From Chrysoperla carnea (lineage: Eukaryota > Arthropoda > Insecta > Neuroptera > Chrysopidae), in the NCBI RefSeq assembly GCF_905475395.1, contig NC_058337.1, positions 113,950,368-114,014,367 of the forward strand: a stretch of DNA of 64,000 nucleotides, in the 5' to 3' direction. Both the position numbers and the translations under genes were made by a program. This document shows, in pieces, positions 26,591 through 39,130 of the stretch. The notes under the pieces were generated by a model. It saw only the letters and a list, made by a program, of their open reading frames with translations, was not told the DNA's origin and searched no databases. Position 1 is the first letter of the stretch, and every line of letters begins with the position of its first letter.

Positions 26591-29500
26591 AGAAAAACTA
26601 CATTTTTGATTATTGGAGAGTCTTTTTATTGATAAATGTTGCACATGCAATGTTATTTCTACCAAAAAACTTGAAATGTAGAACGTTTATTTCGTCGACA
26701 ATATCTATTGTATTTCAAAACACTAAGTAAATATATAAAACAGACCATAAACATTATAAAAGTAAAAAAGAATGAAATATTAAATCAAATTTGTGCAAAC
26801 TTCAATTTTCAAAAAAAAAAAAAAAAAAAAAGATTGAGATGTTATCTTATATGCACAGGAACACAACATTCACTTATTTTAAGAGATTTTTTTAGTTAAA
26901 AAATTAACGAGCTGCTATAAACATGAAATCAATTTTTTTTCGGTTTTTTTAATTTTATAACACACACACAATATAATGCTTAATCAATCAATGATCGATA
27001 ACTTCTACAAGCGAACGAAGGTCAAAAAAATAATTGGACCATTCAATTCAGACAGGTAAAAGATTAAAACAATATTTATATTTATTTTCAAGTTTAAAAA
27101 AATATTTCGAATGACTTTTTTTATTGATATGAAAACAAATTCAATTTTAAAATTTTAAATCCATCGCTATGACTATTTTTTCTTTAGCCATTTGGTAGGA
27201 TGCTCTAAAGGTATCGCCTTCGATGAGTGATATATATACTAACACAAAATTCTAAGATGAAAGTTCATTTGCAAATTTTAGATCCCACTGCTAACGAGAT
27301 GTGACTTCATTAATTATTGTTTGTATTATTGAAAATTTCTCAATTAATATTAGGACTCCTCTAGTATACGAGGAGAAAAGCACCGACTTCGATGGAAATT
27401 TGGGATTAAGCTTAGTTCATCATCTAGATTAAAAGATATGTTGCCCAGTGGTGTTTTTGTCCAGGGGATGTAAAAATATATGTTGAAAATAACTACAGGA
27501 ATCGATAGAAAAATAAATTCTAAGTAAAAGGTGTCATACAAGTATAATTTGTAAAGTCAATACTTGTCAAGTTATTGGCGTATGAAATTCGGAGTATTTA
27601 ACGTCAAATAACTGAAAAATTAACGATTTTTGAAAAAAGTATATCATAAAATTAGAGTACTATAAAAAACCTTGAAAATGACAAAGTTTCAAGTCATTTG
27701 CACGAAAATTAACGGAATTATAATGACAAGAAAGTTTCTCATATCTTTTTTTATGTTTTATTCAGGACAAAAACTGATGAATTTACAACGCGAACTAAAA
27801 TTAATTTTTGTCGCTTTCCAATTTACTTTATTTAGGTAATGAGAACATGCTCAAAAAGTTCTAGCAATTTTAGACATATGGTTTTTTGAAATGTTGCAAT
27901 TTAAAATGCAAAAATAAATTTCGAAAAAAACGATCAGAAATGTCTTTGTCATTAAATAATAGTTACAAAAAAATCATTTTCAACATATATTTTCCACCCC
28001 ATAGAAGAGGTGGTTACCTCGCCCTGGGCAAAAGCATCACTCAGCATCATATTACTTTTATTTTTTGAGGTCTTATCAACTTATCGTCAAATTTTCAAGT
28101 CAATCGGAGTTTTTACTCTATAGTCAAAATAAAATTTACTATTGATAAATGGTAAGTAATCAGGTGGTCTAAATTAGAACTACTGACAAAACAGTTCACT
28201 TCCTGTTGAACAGTACAAATTTTTATCGCCAGTTAGTGGAATTTATCTGATTTGAATTTAAATATTTTTATAGGCCTCAAAAAATGGTAAGCACAAGTAT
28301 TGCGATCTGGTGGTCGAAATTGTAACTATTTAATTAATTAGTACGAACTATTATCAACAGTTCCAACTTCCAGTTATCATTTATAATTAATTAAATTAAA
28401 ATTGACTTATATTTTTAATTGACTTGTAATTTTTTGAATAAATACAGAAAATAATTAAAAGCTAACCGTTTTTTTTTTTCGGGATCCATATATAAGTACC
28501 ATCTAATAATCTTAGATGGTTTACAGTCAAGTATCTTATCATTTAAACATTTTAGCCATTCTAAATTATTGTGTTTAAACCTGCTCACGATTTTTACTCT
28601 TCGACTATATACACATTTTATAGCTCGACCCACACTTGAGTATTTTGTATCAGTAGGATAAAAACAAGAACCATACATCTTGAACTAACTTCTTTATTTT
28701 TTTGATATCATGATCATATCAAAAAAAATAGATCACGTATCAAACGCATGATGATTCGTCATTTATGTGTAAATTCCGTATAAAGTATAAAATTTTTTTT
28801 ATATGTTAGAGTATTACTTTTAATCCACACTGATGTTTACTTTTTTTGGGTGATAAGAACCTTACCATACACATGCATGATATATATGTAATAGATAATG
28901 ACTGCCATAGTTGTAAAGATAAAAATTATAATTTTAGATAAACATCTGTGAATGTTTTTTAAGTAGAATAATTAATTTTTGAAAATTTTTTTATTAATAG
29001 CGACTCATACTAGTTATTCAATCTTTGTAGTAATATTTAAATAACTTTAATGAATTTCTTGTTACTAAGCCAACCATACTTCAGTTATTTTATTCAAATT
29101 TCCGAGTAACAACTATTATTTTTATAGGGAAGTTACTATTTGATAAAATATAGTTTTAATATATAATTTTAAAATTAATTAAAAATGTTTTAACGTAATT
29201 TATTAGCAATGGATCGAAAAAGTTGAACAATAACGTTTATGATAATACGAAATTCAATGTTATAAAGCGTGTGGTACCTAATTTCTGCATGCATTCTCTT
29301 ATTATTCGTCTATTGAAGGACTTTCCCATAAAAATGATGCCTAAAAATTTAGCGAGTTATTATTACACGAGTGGCGCTTGTTATAATTTACTTTATAGGA
29401 AAATATTTGTCATGTTTTTAAGTAATGTTTTATAAATTAGTCTTAAGAAAAAAACAAAATTTAACAGCTAAAAATGAATTTTAGGGAACGTCCATAAGTG

Positions 29501-29684
29501 ATTTTAAGAACCCTGTGCTTTTTAATATGTCTTGCACCTTGCACCATGCACCTACACCAGAAGGTCAACTCTTTCTCCAACCTCCAAATGTAATTTGAAA
29601 AACAGTAAAGAAAAGTAAAGTTAAAGAAAACAACAATTACATTTCATGTTTTTTAAAACTAAAGCTTAAATTCGAAAATTATAT
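26591..29684. other. AT-rich stretch without recognised gene
   Basis: Poly(A) run at about 26812-26830. Two loosely similar segments, AAATGGTAAG..GGTGGTC, lie at about 28147 and 28283. No coding signal. Confidence 0.4.
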
Positions 29685-30276
29685 ACAGGGTGTTTTTTAG
29701 GTGATCCTAAATCACGGACGAAACAGAAACTGTGAATTGGGATGATAACTAAATTTTTTTCACTATACATGTGAGGAATTCTTTCTGTATATCAATTTTA
29801 ATATAACTTTCAAATTTTTTTATGGTATGAAGTCTACTTTTACGTTTTTATGGGTAGTATCAAATTCGATATGACTCTTGTTATCCAATTCCTTGTAAAA
29901 TTGTCAGAAGAAAAGGAGGACGTTTTTACGATCTGACGTACCGTTAACGATTAAGTTTCGGTATAATTATCTTTTTAATTTTTTTAGAAGTTTTCGACAG
30001 ATATTAAGAAAACTTAAGTTGTTATTATATACAAAGCTTTAGAAATAAAGTTTAAAATAATTTATCACTAGGGCAATTTTATGATTTATTTTAATATCTA
30101 CAAAGAAAATACCTTAATTTAATATTTACTTTACCGAAAAAATTATATCATCATAAATTATATTAAACTATATTTCCCAAAAATTTACTTAAACTTAAAT
30201 CTTCCTAATAATAGTCGAGAAATTAAATTTTGTAAGAAAATCATAGTTTCTGTTCACAGTGATTTATGGACACCCG
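29685..30276. mobile_element. Possible DNA-transposon relic with ACAGGGTG-type ends
   Basis: The left end ACAGGGTGTTTTTTAGGTGA leads to TAAATCACGGACGAAACAGA. The right end, in inverse, reads CGGGTGTCCATAAATCACTG then AACAGAAACTATG. Imperfect inverted repeats of about 45 bp, no coding capacity in 592 bp. Confidence 0.5.
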
Positions 30277-31584
30277 AGTATTTTTAGAAAACTCAAAATA
30301 TTTAACAGAAAACTCAAACGAAAATGAAAAATAATTTATATAAAAATATCCTTGAAATGGATTTTAAAAGTATAAAATTTATTACAAAAAAAAATTATAA
30401 AAAACGATTAAATTTCAACTTTTATCATATAAAACATGATATTTTTTAAAACACAATAAACATATAAACACAAAATATGTTTAGCTATATTATAAATACA
30501 GCAGCAGCACAAATATAGTGTATTTTAATTGGTTATCTATGTTTAAACACCCCCTCATATTTAGAATTATTATCAAAATAAAATTACTGAAAAATACTGA
30601 TTACAACAAACAACTAAACTAGAATTAATCAAAAATGTAACAGGAAATAATATTTATTTGTACACACACAAAAATTATTCTAAACAAATTTTTAAATCAT
30701 AAATAATTTGAATAAAAATTTTAAATAAAATTATTAATAATTTCAAACTAATTTTTAAGTATTTCGATACTGTTAAGAAAATTTTTAAATATTATTTATC
30801 TACAGTGTATCGCATTTAAGATGAAGACACTCTCATATTTGCGTTATTTATAGAAATATCGATTTGAAATTTTGCAGAGTTAAAATTAAAAACTAAACTT
30901 TTTTAACTGGTATGCCATGGAAAGTAAAAAGTGGACAAATTGATAATTTAATAGTGTTATGTTTATTGCAAATTATTACAATTAACTTGTAATAATTTTG
31001 AGTATTTAAAGGCCAAAATAATGAAAAAATTAAAAATGCGAATTTTTACAGAGAATTGATAAGAATTTTTCACAAAACCGTGTAAAGGATGATTAATTAA
31101 TAAATAAAATTTTCAATTTATGGTATAATTCTCATTTTCACTCTTTATCAAAAAAGTGCACGCGTTAACCATTCTAAGTGTTATAACTATAACATTATAT
31201 GTGAATCACATGTACTGGTTAGCGTTTTTTCTTGATTGAGTATATGTCGGTTTTTCATTTTTAAACGCAGTTAGTTTTTTTTTTTTAAATTATAAAATAA
31301 TGAGACGGAAAAAGTTCTTAATTTGGTATGATTATAAGGCTTAAAACTTGTGGAATATTGATTAAAGTTTTTTATAAAAAAGTAATGGAAATATTTTATT
31401 ATTAACTAAAAACCAACATTATTATTATTAGTTTTGGCATCGAAAAGCCTTAAATAGACACAACAATCCCCAAAACAAAAGCCTTTGATTTAGTATGGCA
31501 CACATTTTCCACCAATCCAAAAGTAAGAAACTTTTTGTATTGTTCTCATAATTATTGTAAATTCATTAACGTAAATTTAAAGTT

Positions 31585-31765
31585 TTTCTATCGGAGTGAG
31601 AGACAGCGCGATATTTTAGAGAGAGAAAAAATACAGTTTTCTAAATAGTAGTTGCATTAGCGCAGTAAATGTGTCAACGCCACAATGAATAGTCTCATAT
31701 ATGAGATATAAAACAATAATTTTTTTCTTTCTAAGATATCGTATTTTCTCTTACTCCGATAGAAA
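31585..31765. mobile_element. Short MITE, about 37-bp inverted repeats
   Basis: Left end TTTCTATCGGAGTGAGAGAC, right end reading CTCTTACTCCGATAGAAA, continuing inward to CGATATTTTAGA / TCTAAGATATCG. 181 bp, no coding capacity. Confidence 0.78.
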
Positions 31766-32033
31766 TTCCTTAAGATTTTACGTGCGCAGTTTACTTTCAA
31801 CATGACAGAATCTGTTTTTGTGTCGTTTCTAAGCCCCACAGATAGGAACATTATCGAATTTTTGAACTCTTTTATTCACGATACAACAATTTATTAAATG
31901 AATCATAAATAATTCTCTAGAATTTACTCATATATAGATCTTAAAATAATTACTTGGTAATTAAATTATTTCATATATTTAAATGATTAAACTGATATGT
32001 GATTAACAGTTAAGTCCATGGTCTATAATCAAA

Positions 32034-32056
32034 CATATATATATATATATATATAA
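32034..32056. repeat. (AT)n microsatellite
   Basis: About 11 uninterrupted AT units. Confidence 0.85.
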
Positions 32057-33027
32057 AATAAATTTGTTATCTGTTTTCTAAAAATTGATAAATCATTTTT
32101 ATTTTATCTATAAACATTAAACTTATATATACATTTAATTAAATAGGTACTGTTACAGGGAGATATTAAAGTTTGTTATTTTAGTTATCAAAGTTTTAAA
32201 ATTGTCGCGTCTTATTAATTCATATCAGTCTATCAAATCAACATTTAGTATCATCATTTTATATTATTTTATTAATTAATGTCGAAATTCTATTGATATT
32301 GCAATTTAAACTTTTGCGAGGCACAAACGTACAAAAGGGCAAATAGTATCTACCAAAATTCTGTTTATGTCGACGCTCAGCTGAACTTCCTGAATTGATG
32401 AAAATTAATTATTAGGCTATAAAACCCCAAAAATTATATTAATGTCAATCACTCGTTCATAAAAACATGCTCTTATATTCGTGCACTAGCGGAGGATGTA
32501 TTAAAATGATCCCCCTAAGAAAAAATGTAATTTTTAGCCCAGCTATTCGAAATATGTATAACGTCGAAATAATTTTCGTATTTTTATTTAAGTATTACAA
32601 AATTGGCATGACATTTTTATTCTGTCCAAATTTTTGAACTATTCAATATTTCTCAAAAGGGATTGTTTTACCGACCTGGTAAGAATTGGTGGACCCATTG
32701 CGTTTTTTACCAAACAGTTCACATAAAATCTTAATTATTCTTTTGCAAACACCAAAAAACACTGCTAAAAATCATCTAAATCAACAAATTCCAAACCCGC
32801 CACAAGATGGCGGATAATTTTACCTGTTATTAATTTTACACACAAAATTGGGATCATTTCAACTAATATAAAGAGGATCATTTTACCCGTAAAGGCATAT
32901 TTGAATATCGTCATAAAAACTAAACTTAAACTCCTGTCAAAATGTATTTTAATATTATTAAAAGCCAACCGAAGTTAAGAAGAATTATTTTATTTGACGG
33001 GTCATTTTGTAACACTTTCGTCTATTT

Positions 33028-33172
33028 GAGACGGTATACAACACTAAGACATTGTATCCATACATATACTCAATATACACACACAAGTGCAAATTTATAA
33101 GTTGTTTTTTTGCTTATCTATACAACAAATCGGACAAGAACCGTTTTCTGGGTGCCAAAAAATTCGTCAGTA
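33028..33172 (+). repeat. Direct duplicate segment, left copy
   Basis: Shares ACATATACTCAATA, CACACACAA, GCAAATTTATA, CAACAAATCGGA and CAAAAAATTC, in the same order, with 33868-33995. A related phrase (AAAAACATGCTC.TATATTC) stands at both 32462 and 33832, so the duplicated unit may be larger. Confidence 0.6.
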
Positions 33173-33867
33173 TTTTCTTTTATTTGTAACGTCATTAACT
33201 GTACTATTATTGATAGTCCAGGAGTGAATGATTACTTTTCAATCAAGAATTCACAATAAAGTTACTTTATTTCAACAAATGCAATAACTTTTAAAGTTAA
33301 AACTAAGCAATCGACCAAACCATACAATATATGTATATGCACATGTTTTTGAAGAATGAGTACATCTTATCTTTGTCGAGTCAACTCAGACACACATAAA
33401 ACTCTGCCTATATTTACAATTCTAAGTGTATCTACTATCTATGTATGTATGTGTAAGATCTGTTATCAGAGTTGATGTGCCGGCATACAAAAAAATTATA
33501 ATGCGAAAAAATTATTTTAATATTTATTTTAACAAAACAACAAACACATACACAAAATGTTATTCCCGCGTGATTTTAACACTTTGATTACAATCAAAAG
33601 AGTGGAATTCACAGGTAAAATGTAAATCGTTGAAATTTGTAAATATAAAAATTAAATTTTGTACAGAACCTTGATGTGGACTTCGCTTTCATTTATTCAT
33701 TATTGTCTATTTTAAAAAAATTTTTTGAATCACTCCTTATGTTTTTCTAATAACATTTATTTATAAAAATGCCAATCTTTCTTAATATACTGTAGCTAAG
33801 GTAGTTCATTCATTATAGTTAAGTCCTTAAAAACATGCTCCTATATTCATGCGCTATTTGTGACAAT

Positions 33868-33995
33868 AGTGTACAATACTAAGACATACTATCTATACAT
33901 ATACTCAATACACACACAACAGCAAATTTATAAAAAAAATTTTTCTTTTCAACAAATCGGATAAGAATCGGTCGTTTTCTAGGCTCCAAAAAATT
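33868..33995 (+). repeat. Direct duplicate segment, right copy
   Basis: Same order of shared blocks as 33028-33172, about 840 bp downstream, with small gaps. Confidence 0.6.
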
Positions 33996-34474
33996 CTCAA
34001 ACCACCAAATTGTATTTATAGAATAAAATTATTAAATAAATGATTAAATTAATCGAATAACTATTTAATTATTTTGTCTTTTTTTTTTATATTCACAGTA
34101 AACAAGGTTTTATTAGTATTTACTTATTTGAATAAATATATCAGATTTATTCGGACAATTTCCAGACTTTTTCAAATGTTGAGTTGGTATCTCTATCATC
34201 GGCGAATGTGACAACATATTTAATAGTGATTCGTACTTTATTTTGGAATCTTATATTTGTCAAATATTTTCGTAGATATGGAAAATAGCCACTCAAATTT
34301 TCACCCATTCTGAAATGACGAAGACTACGCCTTGTGATTCACGTTAATAATTAAGAATTAATTATTAATTATAAAGTAAATATTCCTACCAATCTAAAAA
34401 AAAAAAATTCTTCTCGGCTTTTTAGATCATTAATACAAAGCTTGTATTATAAAAATTCTCTAACCCTCGAACAC

Positions 34475-34880
34475 AAAAAGGGTTTTATAAGTTTGACCGC
34501 GAGGTGTACCTGATTTTGATTTTTTTTGTTTAACTTCAAATTTAATTTAATGAAGAGTGGTAAATTAGGGTTCCGTACCCGAAACAACTAAAAAAGAAGC
34601 AATGATCTTCAAAATAGGTTCGATTTGGAGATGACTATTGGATAAAAAGGTTCGCCTAACGAATCTAGGTATCTTGTTTCAAGGGCCAGTTTATGGTTCC
34701 GTACCCAATTATAACTAGAAAAGAGATTATATTCAAAACGGCTGAGCTGACTCTCTTGAACTATAGCTAAGAACAGTCTCGATCAAATTACCTTTAAAAA
34801 TAAAAAATAAAAATCGGTTCAAGAGCTACCATACCACAAAGGAATCTATCAGACTTGACTTTATGTCGGGGAGTTTCTTC
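34475..34880 (+). repeat. Dispersed repeat C copy
   Basis: Contains GTTTTATAAGTTTGACCGCG, TTAGGGTTCCGTACCCGAAA, CAACTAAAAAAGAAGCAATG and a second GGTTCCGTACCC block at 34695, as if the unit were internally duplicated. Confidence 0.7.
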
Positions 34881-34916
34881 AGATTTTTTATTTATGTGTT
34901 ATTAATAATTAAGATT

Positions 34917-34986
34917 CTAAAAATGATCAGGGAATCGGCGGTATTAGGGCATATCCTAATACCATTAATTCCCTGATAATTTTTAG
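34917..34986. repeat. Hairpin of 70 bp
   Basis: The left side holds CTAAAAATGATCAGGGAAT and GGTATTAGGG. The right side holds CCTAATACC and ATTCCCTGATAATTTTTAG. Stem with one small internal loop. Confidence 0.8.
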
Positions 34987-37263
34987 ATTTTCTTCACGTC
35001 TGCCGTGCATGTTATACCCTGTATAATACAGATATTAAATAATGAACCACCCTATAGATAGACAGATAGACAAAAAAATTGAAACAACTTACAAATAAAA
35101 AACAAATGTAATTGTGACCATTATAAATTTTTTTCTGTTCTGGTGTTCTCTGTGTACGGATATTTCTTTCTGTGTGTGTGTGTGTGTATGTTTGTGTGAG
35201 TATTCGTTGAGTCAGTTGATCAAGATAAAGTGTGTAGGTAAATTGAACATAATATTTTTAGTGGTCTCATGAAAAGATAAGGAAACGAAGCCTGTTTTTT
35301 ATCTATGTTTTTCATATATATATATACATATAATATAATACGTATATATAGAATATTATAGCAGGAGGCAGCCTGATATGAACCAAGGTAAGGTTAGGTT
35401 AAAGATACTTCGTTTTATATGTACGTAGGGTAAAGTTTTGTACCTTTAATAGATTGTTTGAATATAACCCCACTTTTCTGTATAGTTGGATAAAATTTAA
35501 ATATACATAGTATTACTCTAAGCATAATATAACAAACAAGAGAAGGGAAAAAAGACTAAATTTACATCGTCATGTACCTTGAATCAAATAACGTCCTGTA
35601 CCAGTTAATGCTACAACTATTTTGCCTTTGTTATTAATAGTTGCGGCTGTTATTGGAGGCACGAAAATAATTCTAATTTTTATTTTTCAACGTGCCAGTT
35701 TTAACTTTTCCTACTACAAAATAATTCTCTTGCCAAATTCAATTATAATTTCCCTTCGTTATAAAAGTAATTCCCTTAACTTTTCAGTTAAGTTCATTTA
35801 AAAACATTAAAATATGGTGATCATCAAATATAATTTTCTAAAATATTAGAATTCAATTTTCGTTCCATACCCAGAATATTTTAACACCCTGTACCTATCT
35901 ATAACAAAAAATGATAATATTGAAACTGAATGAATTATTGTTTTGTATGAAAATAGAAGTATTTTAAAGTATAAATCTTTGAGAGTAAAATTATTATGGA
36001 GTAGAAAAAAATTAAAGCATGTTTTTTTAAGTAGTATTATTAAAGAGTATACTTAAAGGTATAATTCTTAAAATGAAGAAATATTTTGGAATAGACATTT
36101 TTTTTAAGTATACGGTAAGAAATACATGGCGTTTACTACAATGTTGGCATGGTAAAGAGACAAATACGATAGCTTCTATGTTAGAATAAGTAATATTACA
36201 AAATTGAATCGGGCTATCGACCAGAAGTACTGTGCATATCGCCCACCAGTAAGGATCTGACGCCCATACTGCATTGACTCGTCCACCATAACTATTGCTA
36301 ATGTTACTTTTCCCTCAATGGTCAAAACTGTATGACGTTCACACGAATACTGACAAAGTGATATCCATAAAAATTTCTTACCGTGTAGGAAAATTGTGCA
36401 GTAGAAAGAATTCTTTTTATACCACTTTAAAAAGCATATAAACGGTGATCTAAGGTACAACAGTCTCCCATATATATGAAGTAAATGTTTTAGATTACAC
36501 CCGTACCGTCGCCATCATTATCAGGGTTTGAAATGAGGATTTTTTTTTGTATGTGATAAGAAACAAAATATGATTTTTCATTGTAGATTATTTGTATTGA
36601 TATTTACAAAACTTTTAGACTTAACAGGGGTGCATTAATTTTTTAACATTTTTTTAATATGCCATTCACAAAAATTGTGGTTTTTTTCGATTCATATTCC
36701 TAATCATTACTAAAAAAGATTGACTATAAGCAAGGTGATCTCTCTCCTATTCCCCGTAGGTGACACTAAGAACCTTCTTAAGGAATGGGAGGCGTGGCCA
36801 CATAATAAACCACACCCCCTTATGCAATTATAAAAATTTGTGCAATTTATAATTTAAATTAATTAAGAAATAATTACATCGGGTCAAAAAACTGCGAAAA
36901 AATTTTCTCTTTAAAGTTTTGCTCATCGGACCATTGCAATGTCCGAATGTAGCCATTAAACTGCAGAATGTCGTTTAAAAAATTCTATAAAATTGTAAAA
37001 CTTTCTAATATTCAATCAATTTCAGAAAAAAAATACAAGATTAACATACAATGCAAGGTAATGAAATTCTCGAACTTTTATATTTCATGAAGACTTTTGT
37101 TTTTTGTCTATTTCTATACAAAGATCAGAAAATTCCTTACATCTACAAGTGAAAAATTAAAGGGTAATCTATAATTTTAAATATACCGCATTTTTTCAAT
37201 CGACGTTGTCAAATTTTTACGTTTTAAAAAACTTAAATGTAATTCTTAATAATTTTCACAAAA
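34987..37263. other. Mostly featureless stretch with one unexplained open frame
   Basis: A minus-strand frame at 36460-36176 (94 codons, GC-richer between 36190 and 36370) is open. It reads, in part, LTIEGKVTLAIVMVDESMQY, and I do not recognise it. A GGTAAGGTTAGGTTA run is at 35388. Confidence 0.35.
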
Positions 37264-37652
37264 ATATTCGCACCGTGCATGAGTTTTATTGAAGGTGTTT
37301 CCATGGTAACGATACACTACTTTAATTATAGAATTGTATGGATTGCATTTATGACTTGTATTGAAAATTTAATATTATTGTCTCACAAATTTAAATAAAT
37401 AATTATGATAATTTACATTTGAAAAATAATATTTGTACAATTTGATCTCTTATTTTCACAATTTTCAATGCATTAGGTTTAATTAATTAGTGTTTTTTAA
37501 AAATTTTAATTTGACATTTTCTATAACATTAACATGTAAAGAATTGCAAATTAGTCATAACAGCCTCCTTTATCGCCAAAATCTGGCGATTTTCACTGGA
37601 AGCGCTAGCATCGATTTTATTGTCCCTACCATGACTACGCACACAACGAATA
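37264..37652 (-). mobile_element. Dispersed repeat B, inverted copy
   Basis: Reverse complement of 15633-16029 over its full length. It shares TTTCCATGGTAACGATACAC, GAATTGTATGGATTGCATTT and the terminal CATGACTACGCACACAACGA. No clear target-site duplication is visible here. Confidence 0.8.
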
Positions 37653-38480
37653 ACTTTTTTTTAAATGTGTTACAAAATCTATTTTCTGTAATTGTTTTTA
37701 AAATATCTTCTTATTAGAATGATAATAAAATGGTAATTAATCAATGCGCAATGTGAAACAGAAAAAATTATCGTGGCCCCCCGAATGAAAACGCAACATT
37801 TTCAAAAAGTTTCAAGCGCGCATACACAGCCAAAACTTTTTTGATTATCCTCGGTTCCACAGAAATCAGATATTTTTAATTTCACAGCAAAAATTAGTTT
37901 TCTATAAAGTTACACACTGACTCATCTAAAAATAATTTCTTAATCTTTAAACATCTTTTTAAAGGATGTAGTCTCCACTTTCTTAAAAGGTTTTATTTTT
38001 TTGGTGTCTGTTTATATTTAATATTTCAAGAGATAAAATGACTAATTGTTGTCTACAATTTTATAATCCATTAAGTGATTTTTTTTATAGATTTAAAAAT
38101 AAATCAAAACATTTCTTATCAAAAAAAAGCAAATTTCGCGGTCTACGAAACTTCGTACAAAGGTATTTTATTGTCATTACTTTTCTAAGAATTCAATAGA
38201 AATTTTAATTGGGAAAAACCAATTTATAATATTTATTAATCACAAACAGATAATTAGTGGAATATTCCTTAATTAAAATCTAAAAATAGGATCCTTTTAA
38301 GTCCTATAATTAAAACACTTTCTTTGTAAAAGAACAAAAAGTTTTGAAAACCACGAATAAAAACAAAATAAAAGCTTAAAACAATTGAAAATGTATTAAG
38401 CGCGTCACATAAAAAAGTTTTGGCGCGCTTTTAACTCATCGCCAACAATATATGACAGCAAAAATAACACATCTACTTAC

Positions 38481-38520
38481 GTTTTAATGGTTTAGGATTA
38501 CTTTGTTTACGCCTAGACAT
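38481..38520 (-). CDS. ush: First coding exon of a FOG/U-shaped family zinc-finger cofactor (partial gene)
   Basis: Read on the minus strand from ATG at 38520, the exon encodes MSRRKQSNPKPLK plus the first base (C) of codon 14, then a consensus donor (C|GTAAGTAG). The N-terminal MSRRKQ motif is the known NuRD/RBBP4-binding peptide of FOG (ZFPM), SALL and BCL11 proteins. The Asn at position 8 and the probable closing Lys-Arg match vertebrate FOG1 (MSRRKQSNP..IKR) better than SALL (MSRRKQAKP) or BCL11 (MSRRKQGKP). FOG proteins bind the N-terminal finger of GATA factors and recruit the NuRD co-repressor in the nucleus; the fly member is u-shaped, partner of pannier. No C2H2 exon is visible at lower coordinates, so the other exons must lie left of the window. 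The bases before the ATG (AGAAAATGT) are a plausible start context. The motif and splice site are seen directly; the choice of FOG over SALL or BCL11 is inference. Confidence 0.72.
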
Positions 38521-39130
38521 TTTCTAGATGAAAAATTAATCGATGTCTGTTGAAATTCTTTCAGATGACGTAGATGATAAATAGTTCCACAAAAAAATTC
38601 CGTTGTGTATAATTATTATAAAACCAAACGTAACAAAACATAAAGAAAAACAGAAAAATACAAAAAAAACTTGAGAAAACTTATATTAAATCACGCAACC
38701 AATGTTTTAAAACAGTTTTAACAATAATTTTCCACATTTTCAAAACGTTAAAACAAAAACAAAAAGAAAACTAAACACAATCACAAAAAAAAAAATAAAC
38801 AAAATGAAAAATATTCGAGATTCGAAACCACGAAAAATCACACTTTCAAAAAAACTTATTGGTTTTTTTTTAATTCACGAAATGCATGCAACAATAATAA
38901 CTGAATAAAATAATAAGAATATTTTGAGATGCATTCCCTCTTTTCAACAACAGTTATGCAAAAAAAAAACTTTTCCAGAAAAATTCGAGAGTTTAGATTT
39001 TGGAAACAAAACTTCACTTATATAAATGATTCAATGTAATATATGTTCGCTTCTCTATGGTCTATAGTGAACTGTCAGCTTGTCAGTATGGCAACGTGTT
39101 TGCCGTTCTCACTTGGCCATAAGGAGGTTG
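38521..39130 (-). promoter_or_regulatory. Probable 5' UTR/promoter region of the FOG-like gene
   Basis: This region lies immediately upstream of the inferred FOG start codon on the minus strand. It is very A-rich near the exon and locally more GC-rich around 39045-39130 (for example AACGTGTTTGCCGTTCTCAC), which could mark the transcription start region. No TATA box or initiator is called with confidence. Confidence 0.3.

Larger units (their letters stand above)
1..38480 (-). other. Inferred first coding intron of the FOG/u-shaped gene; repeat-rich gene desert
   Basis: No exon with recognisable protein similarity was found on either strand across this stretch. Open frames here are short, AT-biased and often overlap repeats. 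The only coding evidence nearby is the exon at 38481-38520, whose donor points into this region, so I infer that the whole stretch is intronic in that gene and that the intron continues beyond position 1. The donor is seen in sequence; the extent is inferred. Individual repeats are listed separately. Confidence 0.5.
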
